This document shows positions 1 to 7,734 of a stretch of DNA of 42,122 nt, one piece after another (the stretch's first letter is position 1; every line of letters begins with the position of its first letter). This DNA is from Chloroflexota bacterium. GTDB taxonomy: Bacteria; Chloroflexota; Anaerolineae; Anaerolineales; Villigracilaceae. The translations under genes were made by a program, and so were the position numbers. The notes below the pieces were generated by a model, which saw nothing but the letters and a program-made list of their open reading frames with translations, had not been told where the DNA came from and searched no databases. Where the stretch lies: the NCBI GenBank assembly GCA_023459215.1, contig JAEWVF010000001.1, positions 1 through 42,122 of the forward strand, in the 5' to 3' direction.

Positions 1-408
1 CGGTTCCCTTTGCTGGGCCTGGCCCGACATCCATTGGTCGGTTTGCTCTGCGCGGGCCAGCGAGACAGCCTGCCGGGTTTTGTCGCTCCGCTGGATGAAG
101 ATATATTTCAGCGGGCTGGGGAAGAAGCTTTCCAAACGGTTCAGCCCGACAAAGTCTGCGGCCTGGTCAAATTGAGCCTTTATCCCAAAAACGCCGTTGG
201 GCGAAGTATATTTTTCGATCAAGTTTGCGATGTGGCTTTTTTCGTAGACCAGCTTGTCCGGGAACTCATTGCGGGCGTCGCCCATGAACCAGGGGTTGAA
301 ATACTCCTGGGGAAACCCGGCCAGTTGGGTATCGGTCAATAGATAGCTCAAGAGATGGCTGCCGCTGCGGGGCGCCGAACAGATGATGTAACAGGTGTTT
401 GTGTTCAT
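1..408 (-). CDS. Stf0-type sulfotransferase, N-terminal part (runs off left edge)
   Basis: The first 136 codons from ATG at 406-408 are open to the window edge. The N-terminus reads IICSAPRSGSHLLSYLL, the 5'-phosphosulfate loop expected for binding PAPS. It is followed by GFPQEYFNPW and, near residues 113-131, a QRSDKTRQAVSLARAEQTDQW block. That combination is typical of Stf0 sulfotransferases, the family of the mycobacterial trehalose 2-sulfotransferase. The enzyme would move sulfate from PAPS to a sugar or lipid hydroxyl in the cytoplasm; the substrate cannot be told. A TATAAA-like sequence lies about 20 bases before the start but there is no clear Shine-Dalgarno site. The GNAT array lies upstream on the same strand, separated by two palindromic elements. 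Confidence 0.85.
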   Translation of the reverse strand, partial: MNTNTCYIICSAPRSGSHLLSYLLTDTQLAGFPQEYFNPWFMGDARNEFPDKLVYEKSHIANLIEKYTSPNGVFGIKAQFDQAADFVGLNRLESFFPSPLKYIFIQRSDKTRQAVSLARAEQTDQWMSGQAQQREP

Positions 409-482
409 AGTTTTGTTGAAGTTTTCTTTTTTATAGGCTCTCCCGTTTCTAACGGGAAAGGGTTTTGAATTAATAAAGGATA

Positions 483-579
483 ACCACGAAGACACCGAGA
501 GCACGGAGTTTTTTTTAATGCTGTTTTCTCAGCGGACTCCGCCTGCACTGTGCCGCAGGCATACGTGTGTCTCAGTGGT
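483..579. repeat. Degenerate palindromic repeat element (MITE-like)
   Basis: Imperfect terminal inverted repeats ACCACGAAGACAC (483-495) and GTGTCTCAGTGGT (567-579) match at 10 of 13 positions. An inner hairpin GCCTGC/GCAGGC lies at 541-560. The CACGAAGACACCGAG style of sequence resembles dispersed non-coding repeats seen in many environmental bacterial genomes (recalled, not searched). No gene is visible inside. Confidence 0.5.
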
Positions 580-586
580 GAAATTC

Positions 587-818
587 CCGTTAATTACTTG
601 AGTTTAGAGTTCAATTTGGGTTAAGACCTTTTGGTACACGGATTGCACGGATTACGCGGAATCTCACGGATTTTTCTTGAAAAATCCGCGCGCCCGTAGG
701 GCAGTCCGTCCAATCCGCGTAATCCGTGTCCAGATTTTGGGTTTTAAGCGCCCATTGAGCCAAGATTCCTGCTTTGCCAGACTTGTAAAAACGAACTCTA
801 AAGTCAAGTTAATTACGG
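587..818. repeat. Nested inverted-repeat element, MITE-like, about 232 bp
   Basis: Outer arms 587-612 and 793-818 are inverted copies matching at 22 of 26 positions. Inside, a second pair (636-660 and 705-729) is built from short tandem units of the ACGGATTACGCGG type, and a perfect 10-bp hairpin lies at 667-676/679-688 with a two-base loop. The element ends 11 bases beyond the stop codon of the neighbouring GNAT gene. It has no credible ORF and looks like a non-autonomous mobile repeat. With the preceding element it fills the 420-base gap between genes. Confidence 0.65.
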
Positions 819-828
819 TGGAGCCTTT

Positions 829-2172
829 TTATACAATGCCTGCCACCCAGGAAGGTTTCTTGGGGAACAAGGTTGTCGCCAGCAGGCGGGCCTCATCGTT
901 GTCCCAGTAGCAGTCGGCGTAGGCTGTTCTAAGCTCGTCAAGGCTGCGATAGCCAAAAACCAGTTGTAGCACGGTCAGGTCGGGCAGGCCGATTTCGCCC
1001 ATCTCGTTGGGCTGGGGCTTGTAAGTCGCAGATTCGGTCAGTTTGCCGTTTTCGAAGGTCAGTTTGACTCCGCTTTTATACAGGTTCAGACGCAGCGATC
1101 CGCTGTAGCCGGGGATGTATGACTCGGCCAGGCGCTTTTCGAGGGCCGGGGCGATGTGGCGGACGAGTCCCGGCAGGTCGGGGACGCGCACGTACCAGGC
1201 ATAGGTCGGGCGGATGCGCGGCAATTTGTCGCGCCAGACTTCGTAGACCGGATGCCATGATCCATGCCAGAACGGGACGGCGGTTTTGTTTTCAACCGGC
1301 TGATTGTCGCGCAGGGCATATTCCTTGCTGGTGGCCAGGCAGTAGCGCGCCACACTGGGCGTGACTGCCAGCCAGGAAACCCCGGCTTTGAGTTCAAACT
1401 CGAAAATCGGGATGCCCCAATCCCAGTTGAACCAGGGGTGCGCGATGTAGCCGACCGGCTCTCCGTCAGTGTTCTGGATGATGCGATACAGCGTTCGGTT
1501 GATGTTGCGTTCGCTTTTGCCGCCAATTTCATAGCGCCAGATGGCCTCGTCGCGCACGGTCGAAACCAGCGAGCGGCTGGCGGCGCGGGCCTCGACCTGC
1601 ATGATGAACGGGACATCCTCCAGGGTCGCCGGGCGGAAAGTGAAGGGTTCGCTCTCGCCTTCTTTTAGCGCGGGCATCATTGGGGCGAATCCAACCCGCC
1701 CGCCGCCCAGTTCCAGACCCATTTCGTAGTCGAAGCGCTTGTAATAGTGCGGGATGCCGGTGATGCCCTGGGCCAGTTCGCCGCGCTCGGCGCTCCAGCG
1801 GTGGACTTCATCGAACTGAACCTGCACCAGGCGTTTGTGGCGGTATTCGGGCAAGGTGCCGACCAGTTCGGGCCGCCCGACCTTGAAAGGGATGCCATCA
1901 TAGCGCCAGGTCTGAGAAATATGGTTGAGCGACGAAACGATCCGCCCCGTGGCCTGTTCCTCAACGATGGTGAAGTCGCCCTCGCCGAAGGTTGGGTGCG
2001 GTTTGGTCAGCAGGTCGCGCGTCCACCAGCCCAGGCGGTCATCGGGTTTGTCCCAACCGTCGTCGCTGTGGATGTGGGAATTGAAATCGGCCAGTTTGTC
2101 GGCGTCTGCGGCTGTCGAGCGGCGCAGAATCAGGCCATCGCCGAGGTTTTTGATGAAGGTGTCAGGTGTCAT
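829..2172 (-). CDS. Eis-like protein: two GNAT domains plus SCP2-like C-terminal domain
   Basis: This 447-aa protein resembles Eis-family N-acetyltransferases in layout. A GNAT domain spans about residues 14-165, a second GNAT-like domain about 175-320, and a sterol-carrier-like domain about 340-447 (LRLNLYKSGVKLTFENGK followed by GLPDLTVLQLVFGY). Family members acetylate amines using acetyl-CoA. The acetyl-CoA loop of domain 1 is unusual: LPEYRHKRLVQVQF where the family normally has R/Q-x-x-G-x-G/A, so the usual glycines are absent and activity is uncertain. The gene is last in the minus-strand GNAT array, 41 bases after the HAD gene. ATG at 2170-2172 is the only good start; the Shine-Dalgarno signal is weak. 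Confidence 0.75.
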   Translation of the reverse strand: MTPDTFIKNLGDGLILRRSTAADADKLADFNSHIHSDDGWDKPDDRLGWWTRDLLTKPHPTFGEGDFTIVEEQATGRIVSSLNHISQTWRYDGIPFKVGRPELVGTLPEYRHKRLVQVQFDEVHRWSAERGELAQGITGIPHYYKRFDYEMGLELGGGRVGFAPMMPALKEGESEPFTFRPATLEDVPFIMQVEARAASRSLVSTVRDEAIWRYEIGGKSERNINRTLYRIIQNTDGEPVGYIAHPWFNWDWGIPIFEFELKAGVSWLAVTPSVARYCLATSKEYALRDNQPVENKTAVPFWHGSWHPVYEVWRDKLPRIRPTYAWYVRVPDLPGLVRHIAPALEKRLAESYIPGYSGSLRLNLYKSGVKLTFENGKLTESATYKPQPNEMGEIGLPDLTVLQLVFGYRSLDELRTAYADCYWDNDEARLLATTLFPKKPSWVAGIV

Positions 2173-2188
2173 AGTGTCAGGTTCCAGG

Positions 2189-2212
2189 TTGTTCGGTTAT
2201 TCGGTTGTCCGG
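2189..2212. repeat. Three 8-bp tandem units in a short intergenic gap
   Basis: The units TTGTTCGG, TTATTCGG and TTGTCCGG follow one another between the HAD stop and the Eis-like start. They lie in the untranslated leader of the downstream gene. No function is evident. Confidence 0.45.
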
Positions 2213-2213
2213 T

Positions 2214-2825
2214 TCAACCGGATAACAGGCTTTTTACCTCCGCCAGCGCCTGTGCGGCAGATTGGAAATGAACGGCGTTCATCCCCAAGGCCCTGGCGGC
2301 ATGGATGTTTTCGATGAAATCGTCGACAAAAATCGACTCTTCCGGTTTGACCCCGAACGCATCCAGGGCCTGCCGGTAGATGCCCGGCATGGGTTTGGCG
2401 ATCAGCGCTTCGGCGGAGATGATCATCGCGTCGAAGGCGTCCTCGAATTTTTCCTGGCGGATCCATGGGCGCAGCCCGTCCCAGGCGTTGCTGATCAGGC
2501 CGACTTTGTGGTTTTGGCGCGACTCGCGCAGGAAACCCACCAGTTCCCAGTCGATTTTGTCCCCGGCGAAGAACTGCTCGTAGACCCTTTGACGATGGTC
2601 GAGCGAAAGGTTCATGGAGCGCAGCACATTGACCCAGTGGGCCTCTTCGGTAATGGCTCCCAGCGAGGCGCGGGCGGCGCTGCCGTACAATCCGCCGCCA
2701 AAAACGACTTTATCCATTTCGTTGTAGGTCAGGCCGAACTCGGCAGCCAGTTGGGTGCGTGGGGTTTTGTCCTCGGTGCGCAGGATGACTCCGCCGAGGT
2801 CGAAGTATAGGGCTTTGATGGTCAT
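2214..2825 (-). CDS. HAD-superfamily hydrolase (subfamily IA, YihX-like)
   Basis: The 203-aa protein shows all HAD motifs: nucleophile D9 in YFDLGGV, S112 in LISNAWD (motif II), K144 in AKPMPGIY (motif III) and the acidic pair D168-D169 in FVDDFIENI (motif IV). The residue two after the nucleophile is Gly, as in YihX-type sugar-phosphate phosphatases, rather than the more usual Asp. A small-molecule phosphatase or dehalogenase role is likely; the substrate is unknown. The reading frame is open further upstream into the preceding gene, but ATG at 2823-2825 directly precedes the conserved TIKALYFDLGG and leaves a normal 40-base gap. It sits between two GNAT genes. Confidence 0.8.
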   Translation of the reverse strand: MTIKALYFDLGGVILRTEDKTPRTQLAAEFGLTYNEMDKVVFGGGLYGSAARASLGAITEEAHWVNVLRSMNLSLDHRQRVYEQFFAGDKIDWELVGFLRESRQNHKVGLISNAWDGLRPWIRQEKFEDAFDAMIISAEALIAKPMPGIYRQALDAFGVKPEESIFVDDFIENIHAARALGMNAVHFQSAAQALAEVKSLLSG

Positions 2826-2865
2826 GGTTAATTTTCCGATTGGGTGGTTTTGTGATTGGCCGTGA

Positions 2866-3816
2866 TTACGCTTTGATGTAATCCAGGTAGTGGTTGACGG
2901 GCTTGAAGCCGATTGATTCGTACAGGCGGATGGCGGGCCAGTTTTCGATGCCGGTCGAGACACAGGCGCGTTCCATGCCATAGGCTTGCATCCGGCGCAG
3001 GCATTCGAGCAGCGCGGGTCGCATCAAGCCCTGGCGGCGGTAATCCGGGAGCGTGCCGACCTCGCCCAGGTCGCCGATGCGGTTAAGCGGGTCGAGCCAG
3101 CCGGTGACAGCCGCGGCGAAAACGCCCTCGGGCGCGACAGTCACAACATCCAGTTCACGCTGGTAGCCGGGCATTTGCATGAATTGGGCGTAATCCTCGT
3201 CGCTGATTTCGCCGACTGTCCACGGCAGCCAGACGGCGCGATGGGCAGCAGCGCGCAGATGCGCTTCGTTTTCAGCCACCGCGCGCAATTGGAAGCCGGG
3301 CGGCGCTGTCGGGGCGGGGATGGGTTCATCCAGCGCGCGCATCATATTCACCTCGGAAAAATCGCCGCGCAGGCGAAAACCGTTTTGCTCCAGAAAAGCG
3401 AGGTGTTGGGGGTTGTCCTGGTGGGCGCCGGAAACCAGCGGACCGCTCCAACGGTTGGGGTCGCGCTGGCGGAGTTCTGCGGTGCGCGTTTCAGCCCAGG
3501 CCAACGCTTCTGTTTCGATGCCGGTCCAGGCGTATTTCGGCAAAACTTGAACCTCGAAGGTTGGATCCTCGCCCAGCATGGCGTAGCCGACCAGTTGATT
3601 GTCCACATACCACAAGCGGACATGTTCCTGTGGGTCCAGGTGGAACATCACCATCATGAAATTAAACTGCATCAAACCGACGTGCGGATAGCGCCAGTCG
3701 TCGGTTTGGGCGCGGGCTGCCATGAGCATGGCCCGCATCTCGCTGAAATCTTGTTCAGTTTGGTAAAACCGGGAGGTCAGCGCGTGTGCAGGCGCGCTGT
3801 GATCGTTTGAATGCAT
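2866..3816 (-). CDS. Two-domain GNAT N-acetyltransferase
   Basis: The 316-aa protein has a degenerate N-terminal GNAT domain (about residues 12-145) and a complete C-terminal one (about 165-316). The second domain has the acetyl-CoA loop VGTLPDYRRQGLMRPAL and the terminal signature NWPAIRLYESIGF. This tandem layout is like mycothiol synthase MshD, although nothing indicates mycothiol chemistry here. ATG at 3814-3816 has a good AGGAG five bases upstream. The gene follows the zinc-ribbon gene by 41 bases and precedes the HAD gene by 40. Substrate unknown. Confidence 0.8.
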   Translation of the reverse strand: MHSNDHSAPAHALTSRFYQTEQDFSEMRAMLMAARAQTDDWRYPHVGLMQFNFMMVMFHLDPQEHVRLWYVDNQLVGYAMLGEDPTFEVQVLPKYAWTGIETEALAWAETRTAELRQRDPNRWSGPLVSGAHQDNPQHLAFLEQNGFRLRGDFSEVNMMRALDEPIPAPTAPPGFQLRAVAENEAHLRAAAHRAVWLPWTVGEISDEDYAQFMQMPGYQRELDVVTVAPEGVFAAAVTGWLDPLNRIGDLGEVGTLPDYRRQGLMRPALLECLRRMQAYGMERACVSTGIENWPAIRLYESIGFKPVNHYLDYIKA

Positions 3817-3857
3817 GTTTTCTCCTGCTTGTAAGAGGGCTGCACCCCACCTGCGGG

Positions 3858-4052
3858 TTAGCCCTCGAGCATTTTCTTATAGATTGGGTTCAGCGCAAAT
3901 TGCTTTTTGCTGATTTTGGTGGCCTTGCGGCACTTCGGACAGTGGGCGTCGTAGTGGGCATCCGGGCTGCCCTTGAAGAGTTCGACCATTTTGGCAACTT
4001 CTTCCTTGTTCAGGGCATAGGGCATGGCGCAGGCTGAGCATTTGATTTGCAT
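3858..4052 (-). CDS. Small zinc-ribbon protein, 64 aa
   Basis: The protein carries two CxxC knuckles, C5-x2-C8 (CSAC) and C38-x2-C41 (CPKC), separated by a charged helix-like segment and followed by a basic tail. This is a typical one-zinc ribbon. AAGGAG lies six bases before ATG at 4050-4052, so it is well supported as a translated gene. Such ribbons often bind RNA or act as accessory proteins. It lies directly downstream of rtcB on the same strand, so a role near RNA repair or translation is possible but only inferred. Confidence 0.7.
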   Translation of the reverse strand: MQIKCSACAMPYALNKEEVAKMVELFKGSPDAHYDAHCPKCRKATKISKKQFALNPIYKKMLEG

Positions 4053-4161
4053 GAGAGTCTCCTTGTTTACCGTTTTGGGTAGGGGCGCGGCGCGGTTCTT
4101 GCGGATGATTTTGCTGAAATAACCCGCTGCGTCCCTACCAGTTTACCAGTTTTTCGGTTTC

Positions 4162-5580
4162 CTAATACTCCCCGGCTTCATCGGCCATGCGGACGATGCG
4201 CGGGCTGAACTTGCCGAGCACTTCGACCAGTTCACTTTGGGCGGCGATGACTTCTTCGATTGGCTTGTATGCCTGCGGAGACTCGTCCAGCCCAGCGCCG
4301 AGCAGGGTTACACCGCGTTCTTTGAGATACGAGTCGCGGGTCGATTTGGCGATGGTGTTGAGCGCCTGCTTGCGGCTCATCAGCCGTCCCGCGCCATGTG
4401 AGGCCGATTCGAGCGATTCGGCCAGTCCGCGTCCGCGCACCAGGTAGCCGGGATCGCCCATCGAGCCGGGGATGACTCCCAGTACGCCTTTGCCTGCCGG
4501 GGTTGCGCCCTTGCGGTGGACGATGACCGTGCGGCCATCGGGCAGGGTTTGTTCCCAGGCGAAGTTGTGGTGGTTTTCGACTACCGCGGCGGCTTTCAAC
4601 CCGACCGCTTCGGCCACGCGCTCGTGGATGATGGCGTGGTTGGCAGCCGCGAAACGCCCGGCCAGTTCCATCGAAAGCCAGTATTCCTGGCCTTCTTCTG
4701 AATCGAGCGAGAGCCAGGCCAGGTGGCGCACGGATTTGTCCAGGTCAGGATGTTTCTCCATGGCCAGTTTGCTGTAGCGTTCGGCAATCTTAAAGCCGAC
4801 GCTGCGCGATCCGCTGTGCGAGAGCAGCGCCAGGTATTCGCCGGGGTTCAGTCCGAACAGCGGTTCGAGCAATCGAAACGCGCCCCACTCGACGAAGTGA
4901 TTGCCGGTCCCGCTGGTGCCCAACTGGCGGGCGGCGTTGTCCTGCAAACTTTGCAGCAGGCGGGTGGCGTTCCAGGCTGGGTCGTCGAGCACTTCGTGTT
5001 CGGCGCGTTCGCGGCCTTTCCACTGCGCGCCCACCCCGAAGGCGGTCTGTTCCCAGAGCGCATCTTCGAACAGGCCTTTTTTCTGGCCGAGCAGGTATGG
5101 CGAGACTTCGTAAAGCGACAGGCGCATCCGGCAGGCGATATCGACGCCAACCGCATAGGGGATGACGGCGTTCTCGGTCGCCAGCACGCCGCCGATGGGC
5201 AGTCCGTAACCGACGTGGGCATCCGGCATCAAGGCCCCGGCCACGCTGACCGGCAGGCGCATGGCGTTATCCATCTGGGCCAGCGAACCCTCATCGATGG
5301 CCTCACGTCCCCAGATCGGGTAGGGCAGCGGGGTTTCGCGCAGGTTGGTGCTTTCTTCTTCCTTGGGCATCAGGCGCAGGCACTCGCGGGCCAGTTCCGC
5401 CATTTGCGGATCGGCCAGGAAGCCGCCCGGGTTCTGGCGGACGAGTTCGAGCCGCGCCAGAACCTCCTCGCGCTCAAGACCGGTTTCAGCCAGCGCAGCG
5501 GCGAGGTCTTTGGCCAGACCGATGATTTTTCCATCCGGCCAGCCGTTCAGTTTGAGTATTTTGCCAGTAATGGTGTTCAT
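4162..5580 (-). CDS. rtcB: RtcB-type RNA-splicing ligase
   Basis: The 472-aa protein is a full-length RtcB, which joins RNA 2',3'-cyclic phosphate or 3'-phosphate ends to 5'-OH ends using GTP and Mn2+. Metal and GMP-site motifs are present in order: VGVDIACRM (Asp/Cys ligands), GTGNHFVEWG, SHSGSRSVG, ENHHNFAWE, HRKGATPAGKG, and SASHGAGRLMSR with the guanylylated His. I chose ATG at 5578-5580. An in-frame GTG lies three codons upstream, but the AAAGTGA preceding the ATG suits the ATG better as a ribosome site. No RtcA or archease gene is visible nearby. A 107-bp palindromic repeat lies in its upstream gap. Confidence 0.93.
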   Translation of the reverse strand: MNTITGKILKLNGWPDGKIIGLAKDLAAALAETGLEREEVLARLELVRQNPGGFLADPQMAELARECLRLMPKEEESTNLRETPLPYPIWGREAIDEGSLAQMDNAMRLPVSVAGALMPDAHVGYGLPIGGVLATENAVIPYAVGVDIACRMRLSLYEVSPYLLGQKKGLFEDALWEQTAFGVGAQWKGRERAEHEVLDDPAWNATRLLQSLQDNAARQLGTSGTGNHFVEWGAFRLLEPLFGLNPGEYLALLSHSGSRSVGFKIAERYSKLAMEKHPDLDKSVRHLAWLSLDSEEGQEYWLSMELAGRFAAANHAIIHERVAEAVGLKAAAVVENHHNFAWEQTLPDGRTVIVHRKGATPAGKGVLGVIPGSMGDPGYLVRGRGLAESLESASHGAGRLMSRKQALNTIAKSTRDSYLKERGVTLLGAGLDESPQAYKPIEEVIAAQSELVEVLGKFSPRIVRMADEAGEY

Positions 5581-5608
5581 GATGTTCACTTTATCTTACC
5601 AAGACCAA

Positions 5609-5715
5609 TGTCATTTCGAGCTGCTTTTTGGCGACATCGTACCCGTAGGGTAGAAATCTTAACTGCTGGTTTCAAGATTTCTCAGTCGCCGCTACGCTGC
5701 TCCTTCGAAATGACA
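5609..5715. repeat. Palindromic repeat element, 107 bp
   Basis: Perfect outer arms TGTCATTTCGA (5609-5619) and TCGAAATGACA (5705-5715) enclose imperfect GAGCTGC..GGCGAC / GTCGCC..GCTGCTC arms and a perfect inner pair AGAAATCTT (5652-5660) / AAGATTTCT (5674-5682). The whole segment folds on itself. It resembles widespread TTTCGAAATGACA-type bacterial palindromes (recalled, not searched). In RNA it would form a long hairpin between the cupin and rtcB genes. Confidence 0.7.
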
Positions 5716-5720
5716 GCGCT

Positions 5721-6245
5721 TCATGTTGCAAAACCCTCCGGCATTTTGGTCTGGTCGTGGTCGGCGGTCAGCGCGTTGATATCGGCGGCCCTTTCGGGAT
5801 ATTTTTCCAGCAGTTCGGCCTGCACCCCGCCTTCGAAGCAATCGCCGGTAAAACCGGGGGCAACGGTGCAGCCGTAGAGCGCGTATCGCCCGCCTTCGAG
5901 CAGGTGTCCGGCCTGCCAGACGCCCGCCGGGATAACAAACTGGACTTGCTGACCCTTGAGCGGGTCGCCGCCCATGACCACGTCCTGGCTGGAGCCGTCG
6001 GGGTGGAGCAGGACGAGACGCAGCGGGTCGCCGGCGTAGAAATGCCAGACTTCGTCGGCGGTCAGGCGGTGGAACAGGCTGACGCTGCGCGGTTCCTCGC
6101 AGTACAGGCCGATCATGGCCGTGCCAACCGGTTTGCCAGCCTCCGTTTCAGCGGCGGAACGATAGGTGCTGCTGAAGAGCGTCCCCTCGACGGGCAACGC
6201 TTGCAGGTTGAAATGTTTGATCAGCGCTTTGACTTCCGGGTCCAT
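5721..6245 (-). CDS. Cupin-superfamily DUF985 protein
   Basis: The 174-aa protein matches the DUF985 cupin pattern along its length: LFSSTYRSA near residues 23-31, SLFHRLTADEVWHFYAGDPL near 56-75, VIPAGVWQAG near 105-115, and YALYGCTVAPGF near 122-133. The family is a single-domain beta-barrel, probably metal- or sugar-binding; no reaction is established. ATG at 6243-6245 starts two bases after the stop of the three-domain GNAT gene and has no separate Shine-Dalgarno site, so translational coupling is likely. The length is usual for the family. Confidence 0.85.
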   Translation of the reverse strand: MDPEVKALIKHFNLQALPVEGTLFSSTYRSAAETEAGKPVGTAMIGLYCEEPRSVSLFHRLTADEVWHFYAGDPLRLVLLHPDGSSQDVVMGGDPLKGQQVQFVIPAGVWQAGHLLEGGRYALYGCTVAPGFTGDCFEGGVQAELLEKYPERAADINALTADHDQTKMPEGFAT

Positions 6246-6247
6246 GG

Positions 6248-7672
6248 TTATTCATCATCCAACTCGCGGCCAGGGCGGAGTTCTTTCTCATAGCAAACAT
6301 ATTCGGTTTCGATGTGCATCCCGGCCCGCTCGTAGAGCCGGGTTGCCCCGGTGGGATTGGAAGCGTCAACCCCCAACCCGACAACTTTCTCGCCGCGCCG
6401 ATAGAATTCGCCAAACGAGTGCAGCAGCAGCGCCATGCCCAATCCCTTTTTCCGCCAGGCGCGGCGCACGCCCAGGCTCCAGACCCAGCCCATATTTTCG
6501 CGTTTCCGGCAGATGGACATCCCGGCGATTTCGTTCCCTTGCCAGGCGACGAACCATAAATCTGGGTGATAACGCTCGGGAGCGAGACGGTTTTTCTTCC
6601 AATTGTCGAAGGAGGGCTTGATGTGGCCCCAGTGGTCGGCAAAGGCTTCTTCGAGAGCTTCGTAGACTTGATAGAGATGTTCCGCTTCAACAAAGGGCCG
6701 GATTTCGACTCCTGCCGGGAACTGCGGCGCAGGCGGCGAGGCGTCGAGTTTTATCCGCATCGACCAGTTGAAACGCACGGGCTTGAAGCCTTCGTTTTCG
6801 TGCAGGGCGCGGCCGGTTTGGTCGCCAATCGTCATGAAATTGCGGATGTAGACGCGCAGGTCAGGTTCGGCTTTTTCCATTTCGAGTCGGGCGCGGGCGT
6901 CGAGCGCGCGCAGCAGGGCTGTGCCAACGCCCAGGTTGCCAAATTCCGGGTGAACGTAGCCATCCCCTTGCAGGCTGGCGTGACCGGAACGGGCATAAAA
7001 TTCTTCGTAGCCGACAACCTGTCCGTCCGGGTTGGTCACGACCCAGACATCGTTATCGAGATTGAAGTTGGCTTCCCATTCCGATTTGAGTTCGGCTGGT
7101 GATATGGCGTCATCCGGGTCGCCATCGGCTTCGCAGACGGCGCGGATCAGGTCGGCAACCGCTTCAAGGTCATTCCAGGCGGCATTGCGCAGGGTGAAAC
7201 CAGGGGGGAGGAGGTTGGGTTTAGTCATGATTTTTCTCAAGCCAATCTGGCTGTGACCGGTGGAATACCAGTTTTCCAGTTCAGCGAAAACAGTGTAACC
7301 TTGTTTTTTGTAGAACCCGGGAGCTTCATAACCGGCTGTCCAGGTGAAGACGTTGTGGATACCATGCTCAGATAAAGTTTTTTCGAGCGTTTGGAGTAGC
7401 TGCGCGCCAAAACCTTGCTTACGATATTCTTTTTCAAGAAACAGATCGGTAATGTAGCACCAACCGTTAAACCGGTCGCCATTTTTGTGGGCAATACCTG
7501 AAACACAACCGACAAATTTATCGCAGTCTTGCGCGACAAAGGTGAAACGCTGATAGCTTTGCACCTGCGCGCCATTTTCGAGGGTATGTTCGTCAAAGCC
7601 GTTGCGGGTGCGATCCAGTTCGGCGGGGGTGATTTCGCGCTCCAGAATTTTTACGGAGGATATAAGGTTCAT
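6248..7672 (-). CDS. Three-domain GNAT N-acetyltransferase fusion
   Basis: This 474-aa protein carries three GNAT folds in tandem. Their acetyl-CoA loops are EYRKQGFGAQLL in domain 1 (about residues 1-150), PEFGNLGVGTALL in domain 2 (about 158-315) and RAWRKKGLGMALL in domain 3 (about 320-465). All three keep the Q/R-x-x-G-x-G/A pattern. Domain 3 ends with LGVDASNPTGATRLYERAGM, almost the same as in two neighbouring genes, so these arose by duplication. I chose ATG at 7670-7672, 11 bases after AAGGAG; an in-frame ATG eight codons upstream would place that site inside the coding region. Substrates unknown. Confidence 0.8.
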   Translation of the reverse strand: MNLISSVKILEREITPAELDRTRNGFDEHTLENGAQVQSYQRFTFVAQDCDKFVGCVSGIAHKNGDRFNGWCYITDLFLEKEYRKQGFGAQLLQTLEKTLSEHGIHNVFTWTAGYEAPGFYKKQGYTVFAELENWYSTGHSQIGLRKIMTKPNLLPPGFTLRNAAWNDLEAVADLIRAVCEADGDPDDAISPAELKSEWEANFNLDNDVWVVTNPDGQVVGYEEFYARSGHASLQGDGYVHPEFGNLGVGTALLRALDARARLEMEKAEPDLRVYIRNFMTIGDQTGRALHENEGFKPVRFNWSMRIKLDASPPAPQFPAGVEIRPFVEAEHLYQVYEALEEAFADHWGHIKPSFDNWKKNRLAPERYHPDLWFVAWQGNEIAGMSICRKRENMGWVWSLGVRRAWRKKGLGMALLLHSFGEFYRRGEKVVGLGVDASNPTGATRLYERAGMHIETEYVCYEKELRPGRELDDE

Positions 7673-7685
7673 TTTGACACATTCT

Positions 7686-7722
7686 CCTTCCCCCAAATCC
7701 CGGTTTTGGATTTGGGGGAAGG
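7686..7722 (-). promoter_or_regulatory. Perfect 15-bp hairpin overlapping the ribosome site of the triple GNAT gene
   Basis: Arms 7686-7700 and 7708-7722 are exact inverted copies around a seven-base loop. On the minus strand the 3' arm ends in GGGGGAAGG and runs directly into AGAATG, so part of the AAGGAG site of the downstream gene is paired. It could restrict translation, end transcription weakly (there is no T-run), or be a dispersed palindrome. The surrounding CCCCCATCCCGGCC sequence suggests the last is possible. Confidence 0.6.
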
Positions 7723-7734
7723 CCGGGATGGGGG

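Noticed and set aside
2826..2981. Upstream extension of the HAD hydrolase reading frame
   Set aside because: The extra 52 residues overlap the preceding GNAT gene and look non-coding. ATG 2825 directly precedes the conserved nucleophile motif.
5581..5589. GTG start for rtcB three codons upstream
   Set aside because: The AAAGTGA site that would serve the ATG includes this GTG, so the ATG is the better start.
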